A stretch of 64,000 nt of DNA from positions 1,670,400-1,734,399 of the forward strand of contig MU004195.1 in NCBI GenBank assembly GCA_010093605.1. The letters run 5' to 3'. Below the pieces are notes generated by a model, which ran no database searches, was not told where the DNA came from, and was given only the letters and a program-made list of their open reading frames with translations. The translations under genes were made by a program, and so were the position numbers. Shown one piece after another: positions 32,424-43,790 of the stretch. The stretch is from Lophium mytilinum (taxonomy: Eukaryota; Ascomycota; Dothideomycetes; Mytilinidiales; Mytilinidiaceae). Within the stretch, counting starts at the first letter, position 1, and every line of letters starts with the position of its first letter.

Positions 32424-34367
32424 ATGTCGGAATCGACACTCCTTCCCGCAGCAACGAGCGCCACCATTGTATCAACTGCAGATTCATGGCCATTTTGCAA
32501 GCGCTGCCGTTTCCACCGCCCGAATTCCGACTTCTCGCGAGATGGGGAAATTTTCTTGATGTGCAACCCTTGCTGGAATCGGCTGTACAAAGATAAGCCC
32601 CAAGCACCTGAGTCAGGATGGAGACGTAAACAAGGAGGTCAACCTCAACCAGTGGAGCCTAAGCCAGGTCATGGTGATACAGCCACTGGCGTTCCAGCTC
32701 GATTGCCCGGAGAACTTCCCTCCATGGCCAATGCCGCCGATTCTCTCGCGCGCCTGTCTTTGACTCCGCCGGGAGACATACCACGGCCTGATGTGCCTCC
32801 CCCTTCCAGCCATGCGGAGACACCTGGAAAACCCCCCAAAACACTGCAGCCTCGACGAGCGCGACCGTATCGAATCCGAATCAAGGATTGCAGCCAGTGT
32901 GCTGAACGTAAGCCTCGAGGTAAATTCAGACGTAACGGGCTCGATCACCCAGAATGCAACCAATGTGCGAACCAAGGCATTAAGCATTGTAAGGAGCCTC
33001 GTCAGCGGCATCAGGATAAGAAGCCAAAACTCAAGGAGAGCGGAAAAGATACGCAGATGGGAATGGCAAAGAACAGCCATCGAGGAACAATTAAAACACA
33101 GGAGAGCGATCTTCATGAGGAGAAGATTCTCGCTGAGGGTGGCCATCTTGCCCCAGTCGCATCGCAGACGCCAATCAAAAGCACCCCTGCGCGTCAACCT
33201 CCGAGTGCGCTACAAGACTCAGCAAGATTACAAGCCCAGGCAAGACGACGTGAGAGGGTCAAGATACGCAAACAGCAGCGGGAAGCGGAGCCGGAGAAGC
33301 TCTACAATTGCACATACTGTCTAGAGATGCGACCTCGCATCGAGTTCACTCGTCAAGACAAGGGACAAGAACATTGGATGGTGGGCTCGTGTAACGAATG
33401 CCATCAGCGCCGTATGAGGGGCCAGATTGTGGTTATTCCTTCTCGATCGCCAACTCCAGCGCTGCAGCCAATTTCTGCCGGCCCTACTGCTACTTTTGCA
33501 GAAACTGCTAGACAGCCTGTAGCTTCTATTACAGTTCGCCCCTTCGCGGAACCTCCTCGATATCTACCACATCCCCGCTACCCCAAACAATTGCTTCTAC
33601 CTACGGAGGGACTAGGGTCACCGCTGAAGCCAGATATAGCATCTCAGCAGGCTCATCGCTACGTCGCTCGGCTAAATACAGCGGTTCTTCCAATTGATTA
33701 CTCGGGGGTGTTTGAACCCCAACGAAATATTAAAACCCGACGAGCTTCCATCCAAGTGAACGCTCTCAACACTGCCGCTAAAATTTCGAAGACTCAGGGG
33801 CAACCAGTTGCGCGTCGCCCGACTCTGCCATCCAATATATTACAATCTTCGGGTCAAAATCTGCAGCAGCCACGAATATTACGGCAGCAGCCAGTCCTCC
33901 ATCGACCGGGAGCGTCGCTAGAGACAGTCGGATCATTCCAACAATCACAAAACCCACCATCCGTCCAACGTCATCAAATGATTCCTCCGCAGCAACGCGC
34001 CCCGCAACGGCCAGTCATGCAACAACGAAGCGGTCAAGTACCCTTTGCCGGCATCCACCCTAGGGTGAGGATTAAGCTTTTGAGAACGGAGCTGATGCGT
34101 CTGTGGCGCAAATCGGAAGATGGCCGCGTTGCACTGGTGTACCCATCATGGTGGAACGAGGAGGAGTGGGCGCCAGACTATGATGAACTGGAAGGTGCCC
34201 CATGGCACGCTCGAACATACACCTTGGAAGCGTGGGAGGAGATGTTAAAGCCAAAAATTGATCGGCTGGAGGATCTCATTCAGGACGTGAGATACGGACG
34301 CTATGGTGACTTGCCTGGCGAGGTTATGGGGAAAACCCCTCCATATTTCAGGTGGGTGAGGCAATAG
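32424..34367 (+). CDS. protein with three CxxC...CxxC zinc-binding modules and disordered linker
   Basis: This is a single exon of 647 residues. Three similar modules each hold two CxxC pairs: C25/C28 with C47/C50, C156/C159 with C178/C181, and C296/C299 with C323/C326. After the first pair each has a shared pattern: CKRCRFHRPNSDFSR, CSQCAERKPRGKFRR and CTYCLEMRPRIEFTR, roughly C-x2-C-x3-[RK]-P-x3-F-x-R. This points to three treble-clef-like zinc fingers from internal duplication. Linkers are rich in Pro, Gln, Ser and basic residues. The C-terminal 90 residues become ordered again (LRTELMRLWRKSEDGR, YPSWWNEEEWAPDYDELEG, YTLEAWEEMLKPKIDRLED). I do not recognise a named family. Nucleic-acid or chromatin binding is plausible but unproven. 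Confidence 0.8.
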   Translation: MSESTLLPAATSATIVSTADSWPFCKRCRFHRPNSDFSRDGEIFLMCNPCWNRLYKDKPQAPESGWRRKQGGQPQPVEPKPGHGDTATGVPARLPGELPSMANAADSLARLSLTPPGDIPRPDVPPPSSHAETPGKPPKTLQPRRARPYRIRIKDCSQCAERKPRGKFRRNGLDHPECNQCANQGIKHCKEPRQRHQDKKPKLKESGKDTQMGMAKNSHRGTIKTQESDLHEEKILAEGGHLAPVASQTPIKSTPARQPPSALQDSARLQAQARRRERVKIRKQQREAEPEKLYNCTYCLEMRPRIEFTRQDKGQEHWMVGSCNECHQRRMRGQIVVIPSRSPTPALQPISAGPTATFAETARQPVASITVRPFAEPPRYLPHPRYPKQLLLPTEGLGSPLKPDIASQQAHRYVARLNTAVLPIDYSGVFEPQRNIKTRRASIQVNALNTAAKISKTQGQPVARRPTLPSNILQSSGQNLQQPRILRQQPVLHRPGASLETVGSFQQSQNPPSVQRHQMIPPQQRAPQRPVMQQRSGQVPFAGIHPRVRIKLLRTELMRLWRKSEDGRVALVYPSWWNEEEWAPDYDELEGAPWHARTYTLEAWEEMLKPKIDRLEDLIQDVRYGRYGDLPGEVMGKTPPYFRWVRQ

Positions 34368-35453
34368 TCAACGATCGCGAACCTCATAGAGTCATAATGG
34401 ACTTCCTTGACTCTTGGAGGAAGAAGGGGGGCTTCTCCAGACGTATCTTTTAGTATCAAAAGGATGCATAAGGTGTGTCAGGCAATGTGAAGTTGGTATT
34501 CAATAGTTTGCTAAAGATATCAAACTGTGATCATGACCTATCTTTTACCTCCCTGCTTTCCACAGTCCGGAATCCTGAGGCACTTTATGAGTCTAAGCGC
34601 AATTTGATAAACGCTGAACTCCGAAAGTTCTACGCACTTGAACAAGGTACTCTTACGACACAGTCTAGCAAGCACAAGTGCCAGCTTTTTGAACGTGAGG
34701 ACTGTTTCTCTGCCCGTTGAACTGTTGTATGATTTTAGTCTTGAAAATGCCCCGTGAACGTTGTTCTTAGCCTCGTAAGATGTACATCCCTGCTGTGTTT
34801 AGCTGTATTACAACTTATCCGACGATGAGTGAGAGCCCACCGCTTGCTTATGACCTCGACCAATCCCCCGGGGCTCATGACTCGTCACTCCGTTCCAGCC
34901 CTTCAACTAACCTCAAAAATATTAGGGGCATTGGAAGGACTACACTATTGATTCTCGCCGACGACAGATGCTGGCTATATTGAGCGAGTAAAGTATAGCA
35001 TCGGTTACTGTTAAGTAACAAGTCTAAAATGAGCATATTGGCGGTGGGTTCCAGATTTGCCGGCTCTTAGTGGTCATGTTTGTGGATGAGCTCAGGCTAG
35101 CATATGAAGACGTAGTAAACCTTATTAGGCAACTCACATATTCGTGCCCAGGCAAAAGGTAAGGGCCGTCACAATTTACGACTCGTGGTCGGATCACGTG
35201 ACGTATCAACATCTAAGAACCCTCAGGAGTCGGCAAATACCAAACAAGAAATAAATCGCCTGAAGCCACCCATAAGTGTTACTTGGACAAATTCAACTCT
35301 TCGTGGTCGTCCTGGTATTAGCGGTGTTTCAGGATAGTATTGAAAGCTTTGATCAAACGTGTAACTTCAAATTTCGCCGTCCATAATCCTTAGATAATAT
35401 CACCAGCATACACTACCCCCCGATCTTCGATTCTTGGCTTCGGAAATTCTTGA
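34368..35453. other. intergenic region, nothing recognised
   Basis: This 1.09-kb gap lies between convergent genes. Small open frames only; no repeat, tRNA or domain was seen. Confidence 0.4.
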
Positions 35454-36587
35454 TCAATTCTGAGGTGAAAGGTACGGCTTAATCTGCTCCTCCGTCCAAT
35501 CCCAGAACTTCGCAGCGTTTCCATTTCCACCCTCCGCTTCAGTCTTGGTTGCAGCAACTAGGTCCTTTCGAATAGGTGAGATGCGGCCCCAAGGTACGAC
35601 TAGAATAAGTCAGCAAGTCGTAGATCATACATATACTGTCATGGAATATCGCAGTAGCCACTCACCGTAGCATCCACTATTTTCCAAGGTAATGTCTGGC
35701 GATACCCCAGCATACAACTCCGTCCATGCACCATTCTTCGGTGGGTATGTTACTAGCCCCACGAAAAACTTGAATACACGTCCTAGGTGCTTTCCCAAGT
35801 CTGATGATAGGTTTCCAGGGTTTAGTGGAACACTCACGACCCCGTCGGCGCGATATCTCTTCGCGCACTCGACGCCCTGGAGCCAATTCCCCGTTTTACT
35901 CAACGCATATTTGACCTGACCTTCCGTTGGGATGTGATAGTCCAAATTGTCCAGGCTCAGTCCGATCGATTTCAGGCCGATTAGTTCGGTCCCCTGAGAC
36001 GACACCCAAACCACACGGACGGTTCCTGGGGTCTCGGTCTTCGCGGTCGCAACGAGAATTGGAGTGAGAAGTTTTGTGAAGAGGAAGGGAGCAACACAGT
36101 TGACGCCAATGTGGATTTCGTAGCCTTGAGCGGTTTTGGGTGCGTCGGGCTGAGGGTTCATCACGCCCGCGTTGTTGAAGAGGACATGAAGCTTCGTTTC
36201 AGCGGCTAGGAACTTGTCGGCGGAAGCTTTGATCGTGGTTAAGTCATTCAAGTCTAGGTGCAGAAAGACTAGTGAGCCTTCGGAATTTGGTGCAGCTTGC
36301 TTTATGTCTCTGATAGCGGCCTCCGCTTTCTCTTGGGATCGAGCTGCTATATAGACTTTGGCGTTCTTAGAATATAGCATTTGAGCGAGCTGTTTGCCCA
36401 CTCCTGTGTTTGAGCCCGTGACAATATAGACCTATGAAGTGTACGAGTTAGTTCCCGATTTCACGTTGCGATTTCGATCCCAGAAGGTAGGTAGGCTCAC
36501 ATTTCCTTCGAGACTAGGGACGTCATTGTCCGTGAACTTTGGCTTCGGCGGGAAGAACTGTGAAATCTGGCTAGACGTGGCGCCCAT
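35454..36587 (-). CDS. short-chain dehydrogenase/reductase (retinol-dehydrogenase-like)
   Basis: Exons 36587-36501, 36431-35666 and 35599-35454 give 332 residues. The first intron ends in CATAG and the second in TTCTAG. The Rossmann glycine motif VTGSNTGVGKQLA spans the first junction, which confirms the splice. The structural motif LFNNAGVM, the catalytic Ser in VWVSSQG and the YALSK catalytic pair (Tyr-x3-Lys) are all present, followed by SVPLNPGNLSSDL. NAD(P)H-dependent oxidation or reduction of a small molecule is expected. The overall layout resembles fungal members annotated as retinol dehydrogenase-like. The substrate is not predictable. The C-terminal exon encodes FWDWTEEQIKPYL, a frequent ending in this group. 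No damage seen. Confidence 0.92.
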
Positions 36588-38763
36588 CTTGCTGTTAAAA
36601 CTGGATTGCAAGGCGAACTTAGACGATTTCTTAGAACGTGTGAAGAAAAGATATTCCGACTAGAAGAGAAGTAACTTATAGATAAAATAGCAAGTAGATT
36701 GCGATTCAGAGAAGATTACGACGAGCAATCTGACATTGATGTGCAGCTAACGTAGGCGAGTGAACCAATCACACCAACGATGAGCCGAGTGGACCAATCA
36801 CAAGATTACAGGCCCCGAAATCCTCTCAGCAGGGCTGTGTGCTACCCAAAATCGAAAATAGAAAGCTTCTACAAGTTTGTAGTCTGATTTCGAACTGGTG
36901 ACTTCAGGTTTAGCCTAGCAGCGTTTGGTGTGGTGTAGGAATGCAAGGGTTCAAGGTCTGCTTTTTTAAGACTCGTTGATTAGGTTAGCACGCATGGTGT
37001 ATACGTCCGTAGCCACCCGGAGTTGCACCATTTCGTCCGGGTAAGCCGAGCGGAGAGCGGTTCAGTGTGGTGTTTCATGACACACAAAGCCGGTTGGAGA
37101 TACGGAAGCAGCACAGGGCCGGATGAAATTCGCCCCCAAGCTTGGACGCGCTGTCGTAAAGCGTATTGCGAGTGCATCCTTGGAACGGTCTGAACTGACG
37201 AATGAGGACGGGAGACGGGGTGATCATATACCTTGTAGCCTAGTAATAAGTAAGTAATTGCACTATTCCATTACCCTTGTATATCTACAATGGACGTGCA
37301 CTTGCTGACCGTCATGTGCTCGAAACGCCATGATGCATCAAGACGGCAACTCAAATCATATCGATCTGTACGAGTGCAGCGACTTTGGCACAGTACTACC
37401 AATGCGCGATGCTTTAGAAGCCGCGACGCACAGACAAGTGCCTTCACCATAATCATGATAGTAAGAATCTAAAGCAAATAAGGGGCGGATCAGAGGAACT
37501 TGGCATCGAAGAATTCTATCTTTCGTGTTGCGGCCGTCATGGAAGCGCCAGTTTGTGTAGATTGATACGTAGAGAAGAGGTGGGCCTCGTATTTGCTATG
37601 ATCATTCCAGCATCGAACGAGCCATAGAGACCATCTTAGACACGCATGGCCTCAGTGTAGAAACAAACACCAGTGTTATCGAGACTAATCATACGCAATC
37701 CACTGCTGGAGGACGTCGAAGTCACGTGCGTGCTGATCGGCAAAAGCGCTAAGTCAAGCTTCATGCTCGTCTTATTAGCCCCCACTTCATCTCCACCCTC
37801 TCAGTGTCTCTCCACCTTCTGTTTCGCACTATGCTGCGCCGACTATGCACTTGTTCTCGACTCCAAATCGCAAGATAGAGGCATGCAGCCAGTTTTACAG
37901 ACCGCTTCTGATCTCATGAACTGGGAATGCCTTTGGCTTCATCACGACGACGTCCGCGAACGATGGCGGGCATACGGCTCTGACTTTGCATTCAAATGCC
38001 GATTGCCGATCGAAAAAGTGCCTATGTGGCAACGCTGAGACATTGCAAGGCTCAGGCACTTCTGCGTAGCATTACATCGCAATCGACCCGCCGAAGCGCG
38101 CAACATCCACCCCTGCCAGCGGGTGTTTCGTGGTCTTCAGATACGTATTAGTCCCGCCTCAAAGCTCACCTCTGGACTGAAATACCATGACATTAAAGCA
38201 CCTTGTTGTTTGAAGGTCACTGTCACCTCTTTAAGCGCATCAGTATTCCGAGTGGAACATAAATCGAAGACTGTGAACCGAGGGCTCTGGATATGCTATT
38301 TGGCTTCCCGTAATGCGGACGAATTTCCGACCAGGTCAAAGCAATCTATACAGATAGTGTCCTTCCGAATATTCACAACGCTCTCCGGTCATCGGCCGCT
38401 TCCATCGCCGTCGTTTGGATGAAAGATTTGGCCGGTCTCCCGCGAAAATCGGAACACAAGTCCAAAAAAGATCGCGATAATTCGAAGCAAACTTGGTTTT
38501 GCACTCTCTTATTTGATACACCTCATTCCAATGGGAGCATGTATCGCACTCGCGGCCCTGAATCTGGGGTAAATTGTCCTCGCTTTGCGCCAGATTTTGT
38601 GCCAGAACACTCGATGGGCTTCCACCTTTTTCGTATTTTCAACTCCATGCTCCAACGAATCCCTTATTGGCCTCTTGAAAGAGTATTTCCCAAGAGTGTA
38701 CCCTTCACATAAAAAAAGCGAACATTTCTAGAGTTATAAAACATCTGATACAAACCGTTCTAT
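36588..38763. other. long intergenic region, nothing recognised
   Basis: This 2.2-kb stretch includes a 121-codon frame at 37673-38038 with no domain and a smaller one at 38419-38712. Neither shows coding-like periodicity that I can defend. Confidence 0.35.
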
Positions 38764-40020
38764 CTAGACATACATGTAGCAGTAATCGTTCCCAACCGTC
38801 AGCATGGCATGCGCAATTGGCAAATCCCCTCCTGCTGGGGCGCCCATCTTCATGACACTCTCCAGCGTCGCATTCTCACTCGGCGGCACATTTGCCACAG
38901 TCATGGTCCCATCCACCGCACCCCTTCGCCCTCCGATGTCCTGCCCCTGCCAAATCGTCCACAGTCGATCAATCTGCGCATGATGCAGGAAGAACAGTGG
39001 CTCGTTCGGCGAGCTGTACGTGTCTCCACCATCGCCGCCGAGGAAGTTGTGTCCACTGATATGCACGCCTGTGGGATGCTCTAGCTGTGGCCGGAAGTCT
39101 GCGATCGATCTCGTTTGCAACAGCGACGCAATGGCTTCGTAAGTCATGTTCCCTGTAGCAGAAGGTTGGTGAAAGTCGCGTTTTAGACACCGGGGGTTGT
39201 ACTGGGTTCCAAACTCGTTGTTTGGGATGTCGTTGTACGATGGGGAGACGGGACCGAGATGGAGGGTCATGCCCGCAAACGGGCCGTCTTTAACGCAACC
39301 GCCTCCTGTGCCGGTCACGCGGGGAACGGTGACGCCTGGGGGCGGGAGCCCGATCAAGGGCGAGGTTGCGTTTAGGTGATGCGGGATATTTTCGCCGTTT
39401 GACCCAAAAGTGGCGGGCCCAGGACCGAAGACGGGACTGGAAGTCAGATTTTTGGAGTGCCGCGCCCAGTCCCAGTAGGGTAGATATCCAGTGTATCCGC
39501 ATTCGTTTCGCAGAGCATGCTCCCAGGACCATATGAATTGCCGATGCCAGGGGAGCAACAAGCCAGAGAGGTGGATTAAGTTAGTGACATTGATGTGGGC
39601 GTAGACGAAGTCGTCAAGGCGGTTGCGGGCGCCAGGGGCTAAGGAAGAAGGCGTGAGAGAAGGGAGCGTAGTCATGCATTTGACGGCGGAGATGTAGGCG
39701 AGACGCTCTGGTGTCGAGAGGTCATCCCACGGCCGGCGGACCGCAATATTCGAGGATGTGCAGGTAGAGTAGGGGTTGTGATGGAGAAAGGACTGCGTGT
39801 TTGACTCGTAAGTCTTTTGGAAGTCAGAGACGGTCGACTCGGCGTGTGAGGGGGTCCCTTTCAATGAGGACTGGACGTCGAGTTTGGATGTAGTAAAGAG
39901 CTTCTGAAAGGCAGACACGAGGAATGAGGGCTGTGAAGGTTCGCAGTTCGGAGCAGGTGCTGCGGTTGAAGATTCAAGAACACAAAAGAGCGCCCAAATT
40001 AGGCTATGACGAAGAAACAT
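38764..40020 (-). CDS. secreted tyrosinase (type-3 copper oxidase)
   Basis: This is a single exon of 418 residues. A signal peptide (LIWALFCVLESSTA) precedes a spacer and the catalytic domain. The CuA site is built from His142 (FVYAHINVT), His150 and His159 (HLSGLLLPWHR), followed by WEHALRNECGYTGYLPYWDW, a hallmark of short fungal tyrosinases. The CuB site has His320 and His324 (GVHISGHNFLGG) and the HH pair near 346-347 (NEPLFFLHHAQIDRLW). The enzyme hydroxylates monophenols and oxidises o-diphenols, often for pigment or defence. No long C-terminal lid domain is present, so this is a short-type, secreted form. A TATA box lies 125-130 bp upstream of the start. The frame is intact. Confidence 0.94.
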   Translation of the reverse strand: MFLRHSLIWALFCVLESSTAAPAPNCEPSQPSFLVSAFQKLFTTSKLDVQSSLKGTPSHAESTVSDFQKTYESNTQSFLHHNPYSTCTSSNIAVRRPWDDLSTPERLAYISAVKCMTTLPSLTPSSLAPGARNRLDDFVYAHINVTNLIHLSGLLLPWHRQFIWSWEHALRNECGYTGYLPYWDWARHSKNLTSSPVFGPGPATFGSNGENIPHHLNATSPLIGLPPPGVTVPRVTGTGGGCVKDGPFAGMTLHLGPVSPSYNDIPNNEFGTQYNPRCLKRDFHQPSATGNMTYEAIASLLQTRSIADFRPQLEHPTGVHISGHNFLGGDGGDTYSSPNEPLFFLHHAQIDRLWTIWQGQDIGGRRGAVDGTMTVANVPPSENATLESVMKMGAPAGGDLPIAHAMLTVGNDYCYMYV

Positions 40021-41253
40021 CTTGGGGCCACGTATAGTAAGCTTCGCAAGTGCGTAACTGGAATACAGACGCTGGTTCCCGGGCTAGAATCTGGAAGGAA
40101 AACGTTCGAAACATCAGTCCGCGACAACGAGAGCCCGGCAGCTTATATAAATTGAAGCATCTACGTCCATTACTTTTATCTGAAGATGCGGACTTCTCGA
40201 TGGAGTCACAAAGTGTAACAGTATACCAAAGGAGTAAAAGCCGGATTACTCCTACAGATAGGCACGAATGTGGTAGGGTAAGAGCGTAGTAGATCGTCGC
40301 TTCAAGCTCTCCTATTGGTCCATCGGTGCCCGAGATAGTGGATACCCCGGGCATGGTTGGGTTTACTCGATTCGCTCAAATTTCAAATTGCTACTGTAAA
40401 TGATTTACTACTGGGTACTATACTTAGCCTGTGGAATGCGAAGCTGATGTTGTGTATATGTCTCTAAGCGTATGACGTGCGAGTTGACTTAGAAGAACGG
40501 AGGCCGAAGCGGAAAGTATGTAACCTGGGTAGATCTGGAGGAACAACGCAGTCTCATATGGCTCAATAGAGTTCAAATAAGATGAAAACGATGGGGTACC
40601 TAGATTATAACTATGTTTAGCTGGGTCCATGATCCGAAAGCCCTCCGGCGTTGTCATTGTCACGTGAGTACCTAAGCCGTGCGTGTGTCTCTGGCACTGC
40701 AATCTTGACTATAATGCTTTTAAAAGTATAGAAGATAGATATATCAGTGTACCAGTGCATTCTGTGCAACGAGCACAGATGGGACCAACCAGACTCGGCA
40801 TGATGGGTAATCACGTGATAATGAGTACTGTGGCGCTTTACGTGAGACGCCACCTGGGCACCCTGGCACGCGTTCCAACATTCACAGACCTACCCAGATC
40901 CTCTGGGACCTCTATTACCGCACGTCCAACTACGGGCACTCTTGGTGCTACAATTTGGAATGAACCTCCTGGATTGATTGATGGCTGAAAGCTGGGACCA
41001 CTGCCCCTAGCTTCCCCCCCTTTCACGTTGCCAACGACGACGCTCTCGGCGTCGATGTGGTCTTTCCAAGCTCTAATCATTTCCGACGGGGCAAACTCAG
41101 TGAAGCTGCTGCCAGATTTCTAGACTGGCGGGAGGTTACAGCCACCTTCTAATCCGCTCGCTCCTTTCCCGCACCATCTTTCTCATCACAGACACCACCA
41201 CGAAAACTACCTCTTTCGCTCTCGAGACACTCGCCAACCATACACTCGCCTAC
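40021..41253. other. divergent intergenic region
   Basis: This 1.2-kb gap lies between the tyrosinase and a small plus-strand gene. It contains the tyrosinase TATA element and, before 41254, a C/A-rich leader. No other gene was recognised; frames near 40683-40988 and 40838-41080 overlap on opposite strands without a domain. Confidence 0.4.
40144..40152 (-). promoter_or_regulatory. TATA box of the tyrosinase gene
   Basis: ATTTATATA on the minus strand lies about 125-130 bp before the tyrosinase start codon at 40020, a usual distance for a fungal core promoter with a leader. Confidence 0.5.
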
Positions 41254-41742
41254 ATGGACGCAAACAAACCATACCTAGACGGCTGCCCACTCACAATAGC
41301 TCGACCTGAAACTGACATGCAGCGCGTAGCTCGAATGGCAGGGGAGTCGCGTCGAAGCAAACGTCAAGCACGCCAGCCTGCGATGTACAGATCCGGATCA
41401 CCAAGCCCGAGTTATTGCAAATCGCGCGCTCAGAGTTTTGACCTGGAGCGTCTACGCGTCAAGGAGGCTTATAAGGCCCGTCAACATGAAAAAGCAAAGG
41501 ATCCCGAGCATAGGAAGAATCAATCCGCGAAGAAGATTTACCGGAGCAAAGCAAGGAAGAGCAAAAGAACCACATGCGCTGCTTTCATCGATAGTTGCAG
41601 TCCAAATTCCATCCGGCTCAATCATCTAGGACCAACTCCCGATTGTGGACTTGTTCTGTTTCTAAGCGCTTTCATCAAAGTCCACGGACATGATATTGAA
41701 TGCGGATCTGAAAACACTTTACATATGATAAGCGACTTTTAG
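41254..41742 (+). CDS. small basic hypothetical protein
   Basis: This open frame has 162 residues, preceded by a C/A-rich leader that supports a real start. The N-terminal 110 residues are highly charged and helical in look. They include MAGESRRSKRQARQPAMY, LERLRVKEAYKARQHEKAKD and KKIYRSKARKSKR, and could bind nucleic acid. The last 50 residues change character (Cys and hydrophobic) and may be read-through past an unrecognised intron or stop. No family is recognised. It is convergent with the P450 gene. Confidence 0.45.
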   Translation: MDANKPYLDGCPLTIARPETDMQRVARMAGESRRSKRQARQPAMYRSGSPSPSYCKSRAQSFDLERLRVKEAYKARQHEKAKDPEHRKNQSAKKIYRSKARKSKRTTCAAFIDSCSPNSIRLNHLGPTPDCGLVLFLSAFIKVHGHDIECGSENTLHMISDF

Positions 41743-41977
41743 CTCTTCAATCACGCAGCCATCAATGGAATCAAGCGCTGAGAATAAGTAGAAATCTTTA
41801 CGCCGTTTTGAAAAAGTTCTGGACCCCCGCCGTCTTGGCCGTACAGGGCTCCTCTGGTGGAAGCCATCTGACTTAATTAACGAGATTTTACTCCAATCAT
41901 CTCGAGGGCGGAGACAAGGCGCTGCTTGGCCAACGTTTAGTGTTTCATGGTCCGCGCAGCTGTGGGCTTTAAGAGGC

Positions 41978-43790
41978 CTAAATTGCCTTCTCAGTGGCCA
42001 GCTCGTACTGCTTCCATATAAGTCCCTCTGGAAGAACTTTCCACTGTAGTTCATCATCTAGCAAGTCTTCCATCTTAGCCCACTCGGCTCTCACACGCGC
42101 AACCTTGTCACTAGTTTTTGGTAGGATTCTAGCTGGGAACTGCTTCGGCAGTACAAACAAGCCCTCGGTCAGGTCGTTCGCGTCTGGCGTTATCTCATTG
42201 CCATTTTCATCCCGCGCTTTTTGGAAGTCGAATGCCCAAAGCAACCGCGATATGGCGAGAAACAAAGACCTCTCAGCAATATGCATACCTTGGCACAAGC
42301 GTCTGCCTGCGCCAAAGACGAAATGATCGCGAGCCGCTGCGTTCGCGTTGCTAGCTGCTTCAGCTGCCGTTTGGTGGTCATGAGCGTAGCGGGAGGGATC
42401 GAAGCGTCGTGGTTCCGGATGACGCTTCGGGTCCATGTGAATGGCCCAGACATTCCACATCACCCCAGCCCCCTTTGGAATCGTATAGCCCATGTATTCG
42501 TCGTCGCGAATTACAGCATGTGGAACACCGAGGATATCCGTTGGCATCCATCGCATGCTCTCTTTCACGCAGCCGCGAATGTACGGCAGCTGTGGTTCGT
42601 CATCCATGGTTGGGAGCCGGTCCCCGCAAACGCGGTCAAGCTCTTCCTGTGCGGCCTTCATGACTTCTGGAAACAGTACCATTGCTTGCACAAAGCCAAC
42701 AAGTGTTGCGGCTGTTGTGTCGGAGCCTGCTTCTAGAAGCGATCCGCTGACGTATCCGGCGAGGTCATCAGAGAATTTCTCCTCATCTTGGGCCCGGACT
42801 AGGTCGAGACAAAAGCATGGCTGGGGTGATTTAGTTGCTAGCTAATTGAGTGTGCTAGACCAGGGCCCGGGAGAAGAAAAGCGAGTATGCGCACCTTAGC
42901 CGTGCCCTTTTTGATGGCTTTCTTGACATTCATCCAGTGACCGACGTACAGCTCTCGTTCTTTTTGATGCAAGTTTTTCGCATACTTGCGCAATGGAACT
43001 GCGAAGTCAGGCAAAATTCGAAGGAAGGGAAATAGATCGAGCAGTGCAGCGGTCTGGGTGCCCGTGACCTCACAGAATTGCTCGAATCCCTGGCGGCGAA
43101 GTCAGGAAACAATCAACGATTTGAGTAGAGTACTACCTACGTGGAAGAGTTGCTTTAGTTTTGGGTCATCGATGCTAGTTGTGCGGAAACCAAACACCAT
43201 TTGGGTGGTCAGGGAGTTTGTGTACCGCCGAATGTGATTGATGAAGAGATCCGGTGTGTCTAGGAAGCCGACGAGCATGGCCTTGTTTTCAAGGTCCTGG
43301 TAAGGCACGTAAGTTCTAGCCGCCTTGATATTTAAGTTGTTGTGGACTATCTTGCGAATCATGCGCCAGGTTTCGCCGTATTCCTGAGAATATTAGCTAA
43401 GTTACATAGATGCGGCGCCTCGACAACGATCACACGGCGTACCATCAACAGCATACGTAAACCACCGCTCACGATCTGACCAAGATACATATCTGGTCGT
43501 GACGAGTAGATGGCACTCCGCTTGTCTAGCAGGTCCTTGATAGCCTGGTCAGAGGAGAGCACGATCATGACCTTGGTCCCCAAAATGAGTGAGTAGACAG
43601 GGCCGTATTCTTCGGCCCATTTCTGGAATTGGAGATGGCCCTTCTCCTTGGGCATCAAGTGAAGATTCCCTATCAGCGGCCATGTTGGCGGCCCGGGAGG
43701 GTATCCCGCAGGCCTACGGCCAACCTTGCTCAGGCAGTAAGCAACGAGGGCCACGAGGGCGACGATGAAAGCGAGAAAAGGGGAGGGCAT
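41978..43790 (-). CDS. cytochrome P450 monooxygenase
   Basis: Exons 43790-43443, 43383-43141, 43089-42895 and 42820-41978 give 542 residues with consistent phases. The N-terminal membrane anchor (FLAFIVALVALVAYCL) is followed by the proline-rich hinge YPPGPPTWPLIGNLHLMP. The I-helix oxygen-binding motif is EAGSDTTAA. The ExxR pair is KESMRW (residues about 349-352). The heme loop is FVFGAGRRLCQG, with Cys438 as the axial thiolate. It is an ER-anchored monooxygenase of the broad fungal class near the O-methylsterigmatocystin oxidoreductase-like P450s; the substrate is unknown. The frame is also open for 21 codons upstream (ATG 43853), but starting at 43790 puts the anchor at the N-terminus as usual. 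No biosynthetic backbone gene is nearby, so a secondary-metabolite cluster is not supported. Confidence 0.92.

Noticed and set aside
37673-38038. 121-codon frame between the dehydrogenase and tyrosinase genes
   Set aside because: No recognisable motif, no leader-like upstream composition and no splice partners.
38764-43790. Tyrosinase, P450 and nearby dehydrogenase as a secondary-metabolite cluster
   Set aside because: No polyketide synthase, peptide synthetase, terpene synthase, transporter or regulator is present, and kilobase gaps separate the genes.
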